Of a stretch of DNA of 64,000 nucleotides, positions 48,511-57,171 are shown piece after piece. A program made the position numbers and the translations under genes. How positions within the stretch are numbered: the stretch's first letter is position 1; each line of letters starts with the position of its first letter. The notes below the pieces were generated by a model. That model did no database searches. It was not told where the DNA came from and saw nothing but the letters and a program-made list of their open reading frames with translations. This DNA is from Stutzerimonas azotifigens (GTDB lineage: Bacteria; Pseudomonadota; Gammaproteobacteria; Pseudomonadales; Pseudomonadaceae): contig NZ_JAAMRF010000001.1 in assembly GCF_013522725.1 (NCBI RefSeq), forward strand, positions 124,001 to 188,000. Direction: 5' to 3'.

Positions 48511-49668
48511 ATGATTGAACTCGACAAGCTGACCAAGACCTTCAAGCAGAAGGACGGCAAGGACGTGACTGCGGTCGATGCCGTCAGTCTGACCGTCAAC
48601 GAAGGCGAAATCTGTGTGTTTCTCGGCCCTTCAGGTTGCGGCAAGAGCACCACGCTGAAGATGATCAACCGCCTGATCCAGCCGACCTCCGGGCGCGTGC
48701 TGATCAACGGCGAAGACACCACCGGCCTTGATGAGGTGGCCCTGCGGCGCAACATCGGCTACGTGATCCAGCAGATCGGCCTGTTCCCCAACATGACTGT
48801 CGAGGAAAACATCACCGTGGTGCCCAAGCTGCTCGGCTGGGACAAGAAGAAGTGCCACGAGCGGGCGATGGAGCTGATGAGCATGGTCCAGCTCGACCCC
48901 AAGCAGTACTTCAAGCGCTATCCGCGCGAGCTTTCCGGGGGCCAGCAGCAGCGTATCGGGGTGATCCGCGCGCTGGCCGCCGACGCGCCGCTGCTCCTGA
49001 TGGACGAGCCTTTCGGCGCGGTCGACCCGATCAACCGCGACGCCATCCAGAACGAGTTCTTCCAGATGCAGCGGGCCTTGAACAAGACGGTGATCATGGT
49101 CAGCCACGACATCGACGAGGCGATCAAGCTGGGCGACCGTATCGCCGTGTTCCGCGCCGGCAAGCTGGTGCAGTTCGACCATCCGGACACGCTGCTGGCG
49201 CATCCTAAGGATGAGTTCATCGCCAGCTTTGTCGGCCAGGATGCGACCTTGAAACGCCTGCTGCTGATCCGCGCCGAAGACGCCGCCGACAATGCGCCAT
49301 CGGTGCGCCCCGAACTGCCGGTGCCCGACGCGCTGGAGCTGATGGAGGAGTCCGATCGCCGCTACCTGGTAGTGACCGACGGGGCTAACAAGGCCCTGGG
49401 CTTCATCCGCCGCCGCGAGCTGCGCGGGCAGAGCGGCGCGATCGAGGCGTTCATCAGGCCGTTCACCGCCACCGCCGCGTTCGACGAGCATCTACGCATC
49501 CTCCTCTCGCGCATGTACCAGTTCAACAGCTCCTGGCTGCCGGTGCTCAGCGCCGATAACGACTTTCTGGGCGAAGTCACCCAGGAGTCGATCGCCGACT
49601 ACCTCAGCTCCGGGCGTTCGCGCGGCAAGACCACCATCGTCTCGCCGGCTGAGCAGGTCGCCAGCTGA
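48511..49668 (+). CDS. opuCA: Osmoprotectant ABC transporter, ATP-binding protein
   Basis: A 385-residue ABC ATPase. Walker A GPSGCGKST (near residue 43), signature LSGGQQQRIG, Walker B LLLMDEPFGAVDP and the H-loop VSHDIDEA are intact. The C-terminal part (about 265-370) is a CBS-type region (RYLVVTDGANKALGFIRRREL, WLPVLSADNDFLGEVTQ). In OpuA-type proteins the CBS domain senses ionic strength, which would gate the transporter by osmotic stress. Last gene of the operon. Confidence 0.93.
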   Translation: MIELDKLTKTFKQKDGKDVTAVDAVSLTVNEGEICVFLGPSGCGKSTTLKMINRLIQPTSGRVLINGEDTTGLDEVALRRNIGYVIQQIGLFPNMTVEENITVVPKLLGWDKKKCHERAMELMSMVQLDPKQYFKRYPRELSGGQQQRIGVIRALAADAPLLLMDEPFGAVDPINRDAIQNEFFQMQRALNKTVIMVSHDIDEAIKLGDRIAVFRAGKLVQFDHPDTLLAHPKDEFIASFVGQDATLKRLLLIRAEDAADNAPSVRPELPVPDALELMEESDRRYLVVTDGANKALGFIRRRELRGQSGAIEAFIRPFTATAAFDEHLRILLSRMYQFNSSWLPVLSADNDFLGEVTQESIADYLSSGRSRGKTTIVSPAEQVAS

Positions 49669-50058
49669 GGTCCGTTATCGCCTGCCCGGTTGCCCATCCG
49701 GTCGGCGAGCGGCACCTCGAATCCGGAACATCGTGACGTCATGCCTGTCGGTTAAAACAGAGAGGGGTTCGCCGTCCTGGAAAAAAAGGAATGAAGCAGG
49801 ATTTTTAATTGATCTCGGCCAGCTGTGGTTCTAAAGTTCGCGCCCGAACGTCCATGCTGGAAACGATCCATCCGGCTCAAGTACTGACGACGAGAGGTTG
49901 CGGTTCTTCATCGCGCAGGAACTGTGATTCTCGGCGACATGCCTTGGGAAGTAGGCGAACCAAAGTGGGGAAACTGATTAGACGTTCAGCTTTGCGATTG
50001 CTTGTGTAAGGCACCCCCTCAAAATCCTTTGCGTGATTTGCCCACCCTGGAGACCCGC
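49669..50058. other. 390-base intergenic region before speC with a possible promoter
   Basis: No convincing gene. A possible sigma-70 promoter is TTGATC (49809-49814) and TAAAGT (49832-49837) with a 17-base spacer, which would give a speC leader of about 215 bases. A TTG-initiated frame in this stretch has no ribosome site and looks like chance. I see no terminator hairpin after the ATPase gene. Low-confidence promoter. Confidence 0.4.
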
Positions 50059-51222
50059 ATGTCGATCAAGGTCGAAGATTACTATCCGCGCCAAACCTTC
50101 CAGCGTATGAAAGCCTTTGCCGATGAACAAGAAACCCCGTTCGTCGTCATCGACACCAGCATCATCAGCCGTTCCTACGACGAGCTGGTCAACAGTTTCC
50201 CGTTCGCCAAGATCTATTACGCGGTGAAAGCCAACCCGGCCACCGAGATCACCGAACTGCTGCGCGACAAAGGCTCGAACTTCGACATCGCCTCGATCTA
50301 CGAACTGGACAAGGTGATGGCCACCGGTGTCGGCCCCGAGCGCATCAGCTACGGCAACACCATCAAGAAATCCAAGGACATCCGCTACTTCTACGAGAAG
50401 GGCGTGCGCATGTTCGCCACCGACTCGGAAGCCGACCTGCGCAACATCGCCAAGGCCGCGCCGGGTTCGAAGGTCTACGTGCGGATCCTCACCGAAGGCT
50501 CCAACACCGCCGACTGGCCGCTGTCGCGCAAGTTCGGCTGCCAGACCGACATGGCGCTGGACCTGTTGATCCTCGCCAAGCAGCTGGGCCTGGTGCCCTA
50601 CGGCGTCTCCTTCCACGTCGGCTCGCAGCAGCGCGACATCGACGTCTGGGATGCCGCCATCGCCAAGGTCAAGGTGATCTTCGAGCGCCTCAAGGAAGAA
50701 GACGGCATCGTCCTGCAGATGATCAACATGGGCGGTGGCTTCCCGGCCAACTACATCGCCAAGACCAACGACCTGACCACCTACGCCGAAGAGATCATCC
50801 GCTTCCTCAAGGACGACTTCGGCGACGAGCTGCCCGAGATCATCCTCGAGCCCGGCCGCTCGCTGATCGCCAACGCCGGCGTGCTGGTCTCCGAAGTGGT
50901 GCTGGTCTCGCGCAAGTCGCGTACCGCCGTGGAGCGCTGGGTGTTCACCGACGTGGGTAAGTTCAGCGGCCTGATCGAGACGATGGACGAGTCCATCAAA
51001 TTCCCGATCTGGACCGAGAAGAAGGGCGAGATGGAAGAAGTGGTGATCGCCGGTCCGACCTGCGACAGCGCCGACATCATGTACGAGCACTACAAGTACG
51101 GCCTGCCGCTGAATCTCGCCAGTGGCGATCGCCTGTACTGGTTCTCCACCGGTGCCTACACCACCAGCTACAGCGCGGTGGAATTCAACGGCTTCCCACC
51201 GCTGAAGGCCTACTACATCTGA
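50059..51222 (+). CDS. speC: Ornithine decarboxylase
   Basis: A PLP-dependent decarboxylase of the eukaryotic-type (fold III) family, which makes putrescine from ornithine. It has 387 aa. The PLP lysine is in IYYAVKANPATE (Lys54), the phosphate-binding GGGFPANY and EPGRSLIANAGVLV are present, and the active-site Cys is in VIAGPTCDSADIMYEH. The start MSIKVEDYYPRQTF matches homologues. With speA it gives the cell two independent putrescine routes. Lysine may be an alternative substrate, as in related enzymes. Confidence 0.94.
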   Translation: MSIKVEDYYPRQTFQRMKAFADEQETPFVVIDTSIISRSYDELVNSFPFAKIYYAVKANPATEITELLRDKGSNFDIASIYELDKVMATGVGPERISYGNTIKKSKDIRYFYEKGVRMFATDSEADLRNIAKAAPGSKVYVRILTEGSNTADWPLSRKFGCQTDMALDLLILAKQLGLVPYGVSFHVGSQQRDIDVWDAAIAKVKVIFERLKEEDGIVLQMINMGGGFPANYIAKTNDLTTYAEEIIRFLKDDFGDELPEIILEPGRSLIANAGVLVSEVVLVSRKSRTAVERWVFTDVGKFSGLIETMDESIKFPIWTEKKGEMEEVVIAGPTCDSADIMYEHYKYGLPLNLASGDRLYWFSTGAYTTSYSAVEFNGFPPLKAYYI

Positions 51223-51238
51223 GCCCCCGCCGCTGACC

Positions 51239-51266
51239 GAAACGCCGCGCCTGTCGCGGCGTTTTC
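51239..51266 (+). terminator. Rho-independent terminator after speC
   Basis: A GC-rich stem (aaacgccgcg / cgcggcgtttt) with a 4-base loop (cctgt region) and a trailing T-run lies 17 bases after the speC stop. Confidence 0.88.
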
Positions 51267-51370
51267 GTGTCTGGTGCTCTACAAAGCTCGCGCCCCTGGG
51301 GAGCGGTAAGGGTCGCCTGGTCTTGACCGCGAATGGGGTATGCACGAACGCTCGAGTCGCGCGACGACGC

Positions 51371-52135
51371 TCAGACCGGTGAGGTGGCTTGGCCGATCAG
51401 CTCGTTGCAGCGGCGCGAATAGGCGAGGGCGATGTCCTCGATCTCCGGCAGGGCCGCTGCCAGCAGTTCGTCGCGGGCCTTGCGCAGGAACTTCAGGTGT
51501 CCGCCCTGCAGGGCCTGCAAGAGCCAGTGGCGTGCCTGCTCCCAGTCGCCTTGGGCGATGAGCACTGCGGCGTAACTGAACTGGCCGCGAAAATCGCCTG
51601 CTTCGGCCGAGCGCCGATACCACTGATGGCCGGCCTGGGGGTCGGCGGGAACCACGCGGCCGTCTTCCAGGTAACGACCCACCAGGTTCATCGATTTCGC
51701 GTGGCCCAGCTCGGCGGCGCGGCGGTACAGGCGAAAGGCGTGTGCCTGGTCCATGGGCACGCCGCGACCGGTGGCCAGCAGGTTGGCGAGGTTGTACAGC
51801 CCCCAGTCCAGCTCGCGACGAGCGGCCTCGCGGTAGTGCAGGGCGGCGGCGGCCGGATCGGGCTCGCAGCCCCAGCCGAGTTCCAGGCAGCGCCCGGCCA
51901 TGTTACTGGCCATGGGGTGGCCGCGGCGTGCGGCGATCAGGAACCACTTGTGCGCCAGGACGGCGTCCTGCTCGATGCCGCGCCCGTCGAGCAGGATCTG
52001 GCCGAGCAGGGCCTGGGCCTCAAGGTCGTCCTTGGCGGCGGCATCGAGAATCAGCCGCGCGGCACGGCGTGGGTCGCGCTCGAGTTCGCTGAGCATCTGC
52101 TCGTCGCTGACGACTTCTTCGCGGAGCAGGTGCAT
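51371..52135 (-). CDS. Sel1/TPR-repeat protein, piuC operon
   Basis: A 254-residue protein with four or five Sel1-like repeats (for example LEAQALLGQILLDGRGIEQD, PMASNMAGRCLELGWGCEPD, DWGLYNLANLLATGRGVPMD, AKSMNLVGRYLEDGRVV). There is no signal peptide, so it should be cytosolic. It starts 1 base after the piuC stop and corresponds in position to PA4516, next to PA4515 (piuC). It probably acts as a protein-protein adaptor in iron-starved cells; no partner is known. Confidence 0.85.
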   Translation of the reverse strand: MHLLREEVVSDEQMLSELERDPRRAARLILDAAAKDDLEAQALLGQILLDGRGIEQDAVLAHKWFLIAARRGHPMASNMAGRCLELGWGCEPDPAAAALHYREAARRELDWGLYNLANLLATGRGVPMDQAHAFRLYRRAAELGHAKSMNLVGRYLEDGRVVPADPQAGHQWYRRSAEAGDFRGQFSYAAVLIAQGDWEQARHWLLQALQGGHLKFLRKARDELLAAALPEIEDIALAYSRRCNELIGQATSPV

Positions 52136-52136
52136 C

Positions 52137-52817
52137 TCAGACCTCGACCCAGCGGCGCAGCAGGTTGTGATAAGTGCCGGTCAGCTGGATCAGCGAGGGG
52201 TGCTCGGGCACGTCCCGGTTGAGTTGCTGGATCGACTGATCCAGCTCGTAGAGCAGGGTGCGCTGGGCGTCTTCGCGGACCAGGCTCTGGATCCAGAAGA
52301 ATGAAGCCAGGCGCTCCCCGCGTGTCACCGGCTCGACCTTGTGCAGGCTGGTGCCCGGATAGAGCACCAAGTCGCCGGCATCTAACTTGACCCGCTGGGT
52401 ACCGTAGGTGTCCTGGATCACCAGTTCGCCCCCTTCGTAGCTGTCCGGCTCGCTTAAAAACAGCGTGGCTGAAAGGTCCGTGCGCACCCGCTCGGCGCTC
52501 GCGCTGACCTGCCGCACCGCATTGTCGATGTGATAGCCGAAGGCGCCGCCGCCGGTGTAGCGGTTGAACAGGGGCGGGAAGACCTTGCTCGGCAGCGCCG
52601 CGGACATGAACTGCGGATGTTGCCACAGGCGCTGCAGCATCGCCTCGCTGATCTCGCGTGCCAGTGGATCGTCTTCGGCGAGCTGGAGGTTGTGCTTGGC
52701 CTTGGCAGACTGGTATCCGGCGGTTGCCTTGCCATCGCGCCAGTCGGCGTTGCTCAGCGCGTTACGGATGGTCTGGAGTTCGTCGAGGGAAAACAGGTTG
52801 CAAATGCGCAGCAGCAT
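52137..52817 (-). CDS. piuC: PKHD-type iron/2-oxoglutarate hydroxylase PiuC
   Basis: A 226-residue Fe(II)/2-oxoglutarate dioxygenase of the PKHD/YbiX family. The jelly-roll motifs are [14 protein letters not shown] ([14 protein letters not shown], the H-x-D metal site), [18 protein letters not shown] and the distal His in [21 protein letters not shown]. It is divergent from piuA across a short Fur-controlled region. In other species PiuC/YbiX genes flank catechol siderophore receptors; the substrate is unknown. Confidence 0.93.
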   Translation of the reverse strand: MLLRICNLFSLDELQTIRNALSNADWRDGKATAGYQSAKAKHNLQLAEDDPLAREISEAMLQRLWQHPQFMSAALPSKVFPPLFNRYTGGGAFGYHIDNAVRQVSASAERVRTDLSATLFLSEPDSYEGGELVIQDTYGTQRVKLDAGDLVLYPGTSLHKVEPVTRGERLASFFWIQSLVREDAQRTLLYELDQSIQQLNRDVPEHPSLIQLTGTYHNLLRRWVEV

Positions 52818-52906
52818 GGCTCACCGGAGGCGGGACGGGGGCGGAAAAGATGGCCCATGGCGAGGCTCATCGTGCAAGAAAGAAGTGTATATAAAATGTA
52901 AGAAAA

Positions 52907-52925
52907 TGTATTGATATCGATTCTC
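52907..52925. promoter_or_regulatory. Fur box in the piuC-piuA divergent region
   Basis: The 19-mer TGTATTGATATCGATTCTC matches the Fur consensus at 12 of 19 positions by my count, around the palindrome attgatatcgat. It lies 49 bases before the piuA ATG and 90 bases before the piuC ATG. Confidence 0.55.
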
Positions 52926-52973
52926 GTTTCGCATATTTTCGCCGCTCCCCTTACCCTCGAGGAACTGCTCACC

Positions 52974-55223
52974 ATGCGCGAAGCGCCGGAATTCAAGCTG
53001 CAATACCCGGGCCTGATGGCTTCGGCCATAGGGGTCGCGATGACCGCGTTGTCTTCGCCGGTGCTTGCTCAGGCTGTCGCAAAGCCTCGCCCGGAAAGCG
53101 AGTCCGCAGTCGATCTGGAGTCCGTCACGGTGGTCGGCCAGGCCGAGGCCTACAAGACCGAATCGGCATCGAGGAAATACACCGCGCCGCTGCGCGAGAC
53201 GCCCAAGTCGGTCACGGTGATCTCCCAGCAGGTGATGAAGGACAGCGGTTCGCTGTCGCTGGCCGATGCCTTGCGTACCACCTCGGGCATCACCTTCGGT
53301 GCGGGAGAGGGCGGTAATCCGGCGGGCGACCGGCCGATCATTCGCGGCTTCAACGCCGAGAGCGACACTTTTGTCGACGGCCTGCGCGACGTCGGCTCGC
53401 AGACCCGCGAGGTGTTCAACATCGAGCAGATCGAGGTGAGCAAGGGGCCGGGTTCGGCCTATACCGGCGCCGGTTCCACCGGCGGCAGCCTCAACCTCAT
53501 CAGCAAGACCGCCAAGCGCAACGATTTCGCCGATGCCAGCTTCACCTATGGCTCGGACCAGACCCGCCGCTATACGCTGGACGTCAACCGCGTGATCAGC
53601 GAGAACGTCGCCGGCCGCCTGAACCTGATGAAGCACGACGCCAACGTCGCCGGCCGCGACGGTGCCGACGTCAGCCGCTGGGGCGTGGCGCCGACGGTGA
53701 CCTTCGGCTTCGACACGCCGACCCGGGCGACGCTGTCGTACTACCACTTGGAAACTGACGACATGCCAGACTACGGCCTGCCGCTGACGGTCGCCACCGC
53801 GGCAAACCCCAAGCGCACGCCGGTCAGCGTGGACCGCGACAACTTCTATGGGCTCGCCTCGCGCGATTTCCGCGAGAGCACCACCGATGCCGGGACGTTG
53901 CGGCTCGAGCACGACCTGAGCGACAGCCTGACCCTGTCCAACACCACCCGTATCGCACGCACCACGCTCGACACCATCGTCACCAATCCGGACGACTCGC
54001 GCGGCAACGTCGCCAACGGCCTGGTGTCGCGTTCGTCCAAGAACCGCAATTCCAACAGCCGGAGCTGGGTGAACCAGACTGACCTGGCGGCGCGTTTCGA
54101 GACCGGCAGCATCGAGCACACGCTGGTCACCGGGGTCGAGGCGAGTGCGGTCGACGTGCACAACCGCCCCTACGTCGTGACCCAGGGCGCGGCCGGGACC
54201 ACCTGTTCTGCGGCCACGCTGGCATCGGGTGACTGCACCAGCCTCTACAACCCTAATCCCAAGGACGCCTGGACAGGTACCGTTGCGCGCAGCAATGCCA
54301 GCACCGATACCGACACCCGGACGCTGGCGGCCTATGTCTTCGACACGCTGAGGTTCAACGAGCAATGGTCGCTGAACGCGGGGCTGCGCTACGACGACTA
54401 CGAGACTCGGCAGAAGGCGGTCGCAACCACCGGCGTCACCCGGCCGGAGAACAACAGCCACTTCTGGAACTACCAGCTGGGCCTGGTCTTCAATCCGCTG
54501 CCCAACGGTAGCGTCTATGTCGCCTGGTCGACCTCCAGCAACCCGTCCGGTGAAACCGCCGGGGAGGGCGCCGATGGCCTCAGCACCAGCAACGAGATCC
54601 TCGAGCCGGAGCACAACCGCAACTACGAGGTGGGCACCAAGTGGGATCTGCTCGACGACCGTCTCGGCCTGACTGCCGCGCTGTTCCGTACCGAGAAGAC
54701 CAACGCGCGGGTGACCAATGCCGACGGCTTCCAGGAAAGCATCGGCGAGACTCGGGTTGACGGCCTGGAGTTGAGCGCCACCGGCCAGCTCACCCGCAAC
54801 TGGCAGGTCTTCGCCAGTTACACCTACCTGGACGCCGAGCTGGTCGAGTCGGGCGCCGCCAACGTCGGCACCCGTAACGCGCCGATATGGGTGCAAGGCC
54901 TGTACGACGGCAACGAGGTGCCGAGTACGCCGGAAAACAGTTTCAGCCTGTGGACCACCTACCACCTGACCGAGGATCTGACCATCGGGGGCGGGGCTAA
55001 CTATGTGGATTCGCGCTATGGCGATACGGCCAACCTGATCCAGGTGCCCGACTACTGGCGCTACGATGCGATGGCGGCCTATCGCGTCAGCAAGAACCTG
55101 GACCTGCAGCTGAACGTGCAGAACCTCACGGACAAGCGTTACTTCGACCAGGTCTATGGCGCGCACATGGCCCACGTGGCGGCCGGGCGGACGGTACTGT
55201 TGAGCACCAACGTGCATTTCTAA
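52974..55223 (+). CDS. piuA: TonB-dependent catecholate siderophore receptor PiuA/Fiu-like
   Basis: A 749-residue outer-membrane receptor. A long signal region (cut near SPVLA-Q) precedes the plug domain (about 50-170: ESVTVVGQAEAYKTES, APLRETPKSVTVISQQVMKD, DRPIIRGFNAESDTFVDGLRD) and a 22-strand barrel ending in the consensus F (VLLSTNVHF). The start ATG at 52974 has gagga upstream. The frame also opens at a TTG inside the Fur box, which I reject. The neighbour piuC and the Fur box support ferric-catechol import. Homologues are a route for siderophore-linked antibiotics. Confidence 0.92.
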   Translation: MREAPEFKLQYPGLMASAIGVAMTALSSPVLAQAVAKPRPESESAVDLESVTVVGQAEAYKTESASRKYTAPLRETPKSVTVISQQVMKDSGSLSLADALRTTSGITFGAGEGGNPAGDRPIIRGFNAESDTFVDGLRDVGSQTREVFNIEQIEVSKGPGSAYTGAGSTGGSLNLISKTAKRNDFADASFTYGSDQTRRYTLDVNRVISENVAGRLNLMKHDANVAGRDGADVSRWGVAPTVTFGFDTPTRATLSYYHLETDDMPDYGLPLTVATAANPKRTPVSVDRDNFYGLASRDFRESTTDAGTLRLEHDLSDSLTLSNTTRIARTTLDTIVTNPDDSRGNVANGLVSRSSKNRNSNSRSWVNQTDLAARFETGSIEHTLVTGVEASAVDVHNRPYVVTQGAAGTTCSAATLASGDCTSLYNPNPKDAWTGTVARSNASTDTDTRTLAAYVFDTLRFNEQWSLNAGLRYDDYETRQKAVATTGVTRPENNSHFWNYQLGLVFNPLPNGSVYVAWSTSSNPSGETAGEGADGLSTSNEILEPEHNRNYEVGTKWDLLDDRLGLTAALFRTEKTNARVTNADGFQESIGETRVDGLELSATGQLTRNWQVFASYTYLDAELVESGAANVGTRNAPIWVQGLYDGNEVPSTPENSFSLWTTYHLTEDLTIGGGANYVDSRYGDTANLIQVPDYWRYDAMAAYRVSKNLDLQLNVQNLTDKRYFDQVYGAHMAHVAAGRTVLLSTNVHF

Positions 55224-55240
55224 CGGTTGTTGGTGCAACA

Positions 55241-55268
55241 AAAAGCCCCGCGAATGCGGGGCTTTTTC
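55241..55268. terminator. Terminator between piuA and the 75-residue gene
   Basis: A perfect hairpin (aaaaagccccgc / gcggggcttttt, 4-base loop) with A/T runs on both flanks ends both convergent genes. Confidence 0.93.
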
Positions 55269-55269
55269 G

Positions 55270-55497
55270 TCAGGCTTTGAGTGATCGCTGAGCGCGTTCG
55301 ATAACCGCCTGCAGCTTGTCGTTGTGCAGGTAGTGGTCCGGATACAGTCGCTCCGAGTGACGGGCGACGCCGTGCTCGTTGACCAGGGTAAAGCTGAAGC
55401 TCCCTTTGCGGGTGGTTGCCAGGATATGGCACTGCAGCGGGAAGAAGGCATTACTGAGGGCGCTCATGGCGGCCTGTGCTTGTTGTTGAATCGACAT
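55270..55497 (-). CDS. Small unknown protein, ancestral copy of a duplicated fragment
   Basis: A 75-residue protein starting MSIQQQAQAAMSALSNAFFPL and ending in a Lys-rich helix (NDKLQAVIERAQRSLKA). The centre (CHILATTRKGSFSFTLVNEHGV) looks like a small beta sheet. No signal peptide or known domain is seen. The start ATG is supported because a degenerate copy at 57172-57270 keeps the QQQAQ coding frame but has lost the ATG (AAG). A Fur-like site lies 70-88 bases upstream. It sits back to back with a curlin-repeat gene. Confidence 0.65.
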   Translation of the reverse strand: MSIQQQAQAAMSALSNAFFPLQCHILATTRKGSFSFTLVNEHGVARHSERLYPDHYLHNDKLQAVIERAQRSLKA

Positions 55498-56027
55498 CTT
55501 TATAGGTACTCACATTCGGCCAAGACGGCCGCGAAGAAGAACTCCGAATTCGCTGCCATACGCGGCAGTCAGAATGATCCTTATCGGAGCAGAGACAGCT
55601 GAAGAAGTTCATCGCTTGAGGATGCTTGCAGCTGGCGAAAGTACTTGGAAGGCAAGGAGTCCCGGCAAGGTTCAGGCCGGTGACCATCAAGGAGGGGCCG
55701 CGTGGGCGGTCTTGTTGATATGCAGCGGGTACTAACGGGCAGCAGCATAACGTGTACGGCTCGGAAATAGTCTGACTTCGCGCACATTCCGACGACAGGT
55801 AGTACGTTTCGAACGAGGCGGCCGCTCAACGGCGCGGGATTAATCCTTTTGCCCGTCATGAACTGTCATTTTACATCGTTCGGCCGATGTTCCCGGCCAG
55901 GCCTCAAGCGAACAATCCGGCCAGCCGCGTCGCCCGTAAGGATCAAGCAAGGAAGGCTGCCATCACCCCCGAAGCGCTTGAACAATAAGGCGGCACGCGG
56001 AATGGAAACCACAAGGAGAAAATCGAA
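55498..56027. other. 530-base intergenic region upstream of curlin-repeat gene 1
   Basis: No gene is seen on either strand. The last 230 bases resemble the region upstream of the second curlin-repeat gene. Shared blocks are ccgacgacaggta, cggcgcggga, atcgttcggccgat (55875-55888) and gcgaacaatccgg. The first 260 bases are unique to this copy and contain the Fur-like site. The shared blocks are the best place to look for promoter and operator elements. Confidence 0.6.
55567..55585 (-). promoter_or_regulatory. Fur-like site upstream of the 75-residue gene
   Basis: Read on the minus strand, GATAAGGATCATTCTGACT matches the Fur consensus at 12 of 19 positions, mostly in the first 12. It is not palindromic in its second half, so the call is tentative. 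Confidence 0.35.
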
Positions 56028-57092
56028 ATGAGCACACTCAAGCCACTGGCTGCCTGCATGTTTCTCATCTTCAGCGGCCAGGCCCTGGCCGCCAATACGG
56101 CGCTGCAAATTCAGGACGGCGCCGACAACGAGGCGGTGATCGAACAACTCAATGGCGATGGCAACTTCGCCGATCAAACCCAGCTTGGTGATCTCAATCA
56201 CTCGGCCATCACCCAGGATGGCAACTCCAATACGGCGATCACCCAGCAGAACGGTCCGTTGAATCAGACCGAACTGGCCCAGGTTGGCAATCTCAACAGC
56301 GCCAGTGTTTATCAGGTCGGCTACAACAACGTCGGCGAGATTACCCAACTGGGTGACGGCAACCAGATCGCGCTCAGCCAGGATCAGGGGTATGGCGAGC
56401 CCTATCTGCTCAACGGTTCGACCGCAGCGCTGTATCAGCAGGGCAACAACAACAGCCTGATGGTCGACCAGACCTGGTACGGCAACAATCTGACCGTGGT
56501 CACTCTAGGCGACGATAACAGCATGCAAGTCGTGCAAGGCGGTTTCGGCAGAGCCCAGCTGCAGCAGGTGGGCAGTGGCAACGCTGTCATCTTCGAGCAG
56601 CAGAACGCGGGCTTTGGTGGTTCGATGGACGTCAGCCAGAGTGGCAACAACAACTCGGCCAGCATGGGACAGAGCGGGGGCGGCCGTTACCACGCCGGCA
56701 CCGCCACGCTGCAGCAGAACGGCGACAACAACCAGGCGAGCGTTGGTCAGTATGGCGGCTTCAACGAACTGAGCTTCAGCCAGGAGGGTAACGGCAACGA
56801 ACTGGATGCCTATCAGGGCGGGCGTAGCACCGTGCTGGTGGGCAGCTCGACCGGCGACTTCAACCGCGCCGAGGTCAGTCAAAGCATGGACGGCAACAAC
56901 GCGGAGCTGACCCAGGTCGGCTCCGAGAACGTCGTTCAGATCGAGCAGGGTGCCTATAACAGCAATGCGCAGGTCAGCCAGATCGGCATGGCCAACCAGG
57001 CCACCCTCGTCCAGTCGTCCTGGGATGTCAGCGCCAGTGCCAGCGTGATGCAGAACGGCAGCGGCAACCTGGCAACCATCCACCAGCGTTGA
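56028..57092 (+). CDS. Large curlin-repeat (CsgA-like) secreted protein 1
   Basis: A 354-residue protein with a type I signal peptide (cut near QALA-AN), then nothing but Asn/Gln/Gly repeats. Asn recurs at 23, 34, 46, 57, 68, 79, 90, 101 and 112; Gln follows six residues later (29, 40, 52, 63, 85, 96, 107, 118), often with Gly two further on. This is the curlin pattern (PF07012), about 20 strand-size repeats, against roughly ten strands in E. coli CsgA. Longer inserts occur at about 118-138, 195-210, 262-275 and 325-338. The ribosome site aaggag is strong. It should be exported and may form amyloid fibres. No csg secretion gene is nearby. The repeat architecture is seen; fibre formation is inference. 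Confidence 0.8.
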   Translation: MSTLKPLAACMFLIFSGQALAANTALQIQDGADNEAVIEQLNGDGNFADQTQLGDLNHSAITQDGNSNTAITQQNGPLNQTELAQVGNLNSASVYQVGYNNVGEITQLGDGNQIALSQDQGYGEPYLLNGSTAALYQQGNNNSLMVDQTWYGNNLTVVTLGDDNSMQVVQGGFGRAQLQQVGSGNAVIFEQQNAGFGGSMDVSQSGNNNSASMGQSGGGRYHAGTATLQQNGDNNQASVGQYGGFNELSFSQEGNGNELDAYQGGRSTVLVGSSTGDFNRAEVSQSMDGNNAELTQVGSENVVQIEQGAYNSNAQVSQIGMANQATLVQSSWDVSASASVMQNGSGNLATIHQR

Positions 57093-57097
57093 GTCAG

Positions 57098-57170
57098 CCC
57101 AGGCCGGCGCCCGCCGGCCGCGGGTCGGTAAAGGTCGCGGCGGTAGTGTCCCGCTCCGCCAGCGATTCTG
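57098..57170 (-). pseudogene. Duplicated 3'-end fragment of the flavoreductase gene
   Basis: About 70 bases resemble 58606-58678, which hold the hairpin and the last ten or so codons of the flavoreductase gene plus its stop. On the minus strand the copy still reads E-S-L-A-E, then a one-base deletion shifts the frame, and the stop codon TGA has become CGA. It is a non-functional scar of the tandem duplication. The GGCCGGC hairpin at 57102-57119 is retained and may end transcription of curlin gene 1. Confidence 0.75.
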
Positions 57171-57171
57171 C

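Noticed and set aside
49809..50009. 66-codon frame upstream of speC considered as a leader peptide
   Set aside because: It starts with TTG, has no ribosome site, is Arg/Ser-rich without a stall-like end, and does not resemble known ornithine-sensing leader peptides.
52911..52973. TTG start of piuA 63 bases upstream of the chosen ATG
   Set aside because: It falls inside the Fur box and has no ribosome site. The ATG at 52974 has one and yields a normal signal region.
56028..56060. Lipobox-like LAAC at residues 7-10 of curlin-repeat protein 1
   Set aside because: The Cys comes after only six residues with no hydrophobic stretch before it, and the second copy reads LAVC, which breaks the rule. 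A type I signal peptide ending in ALA fits better.
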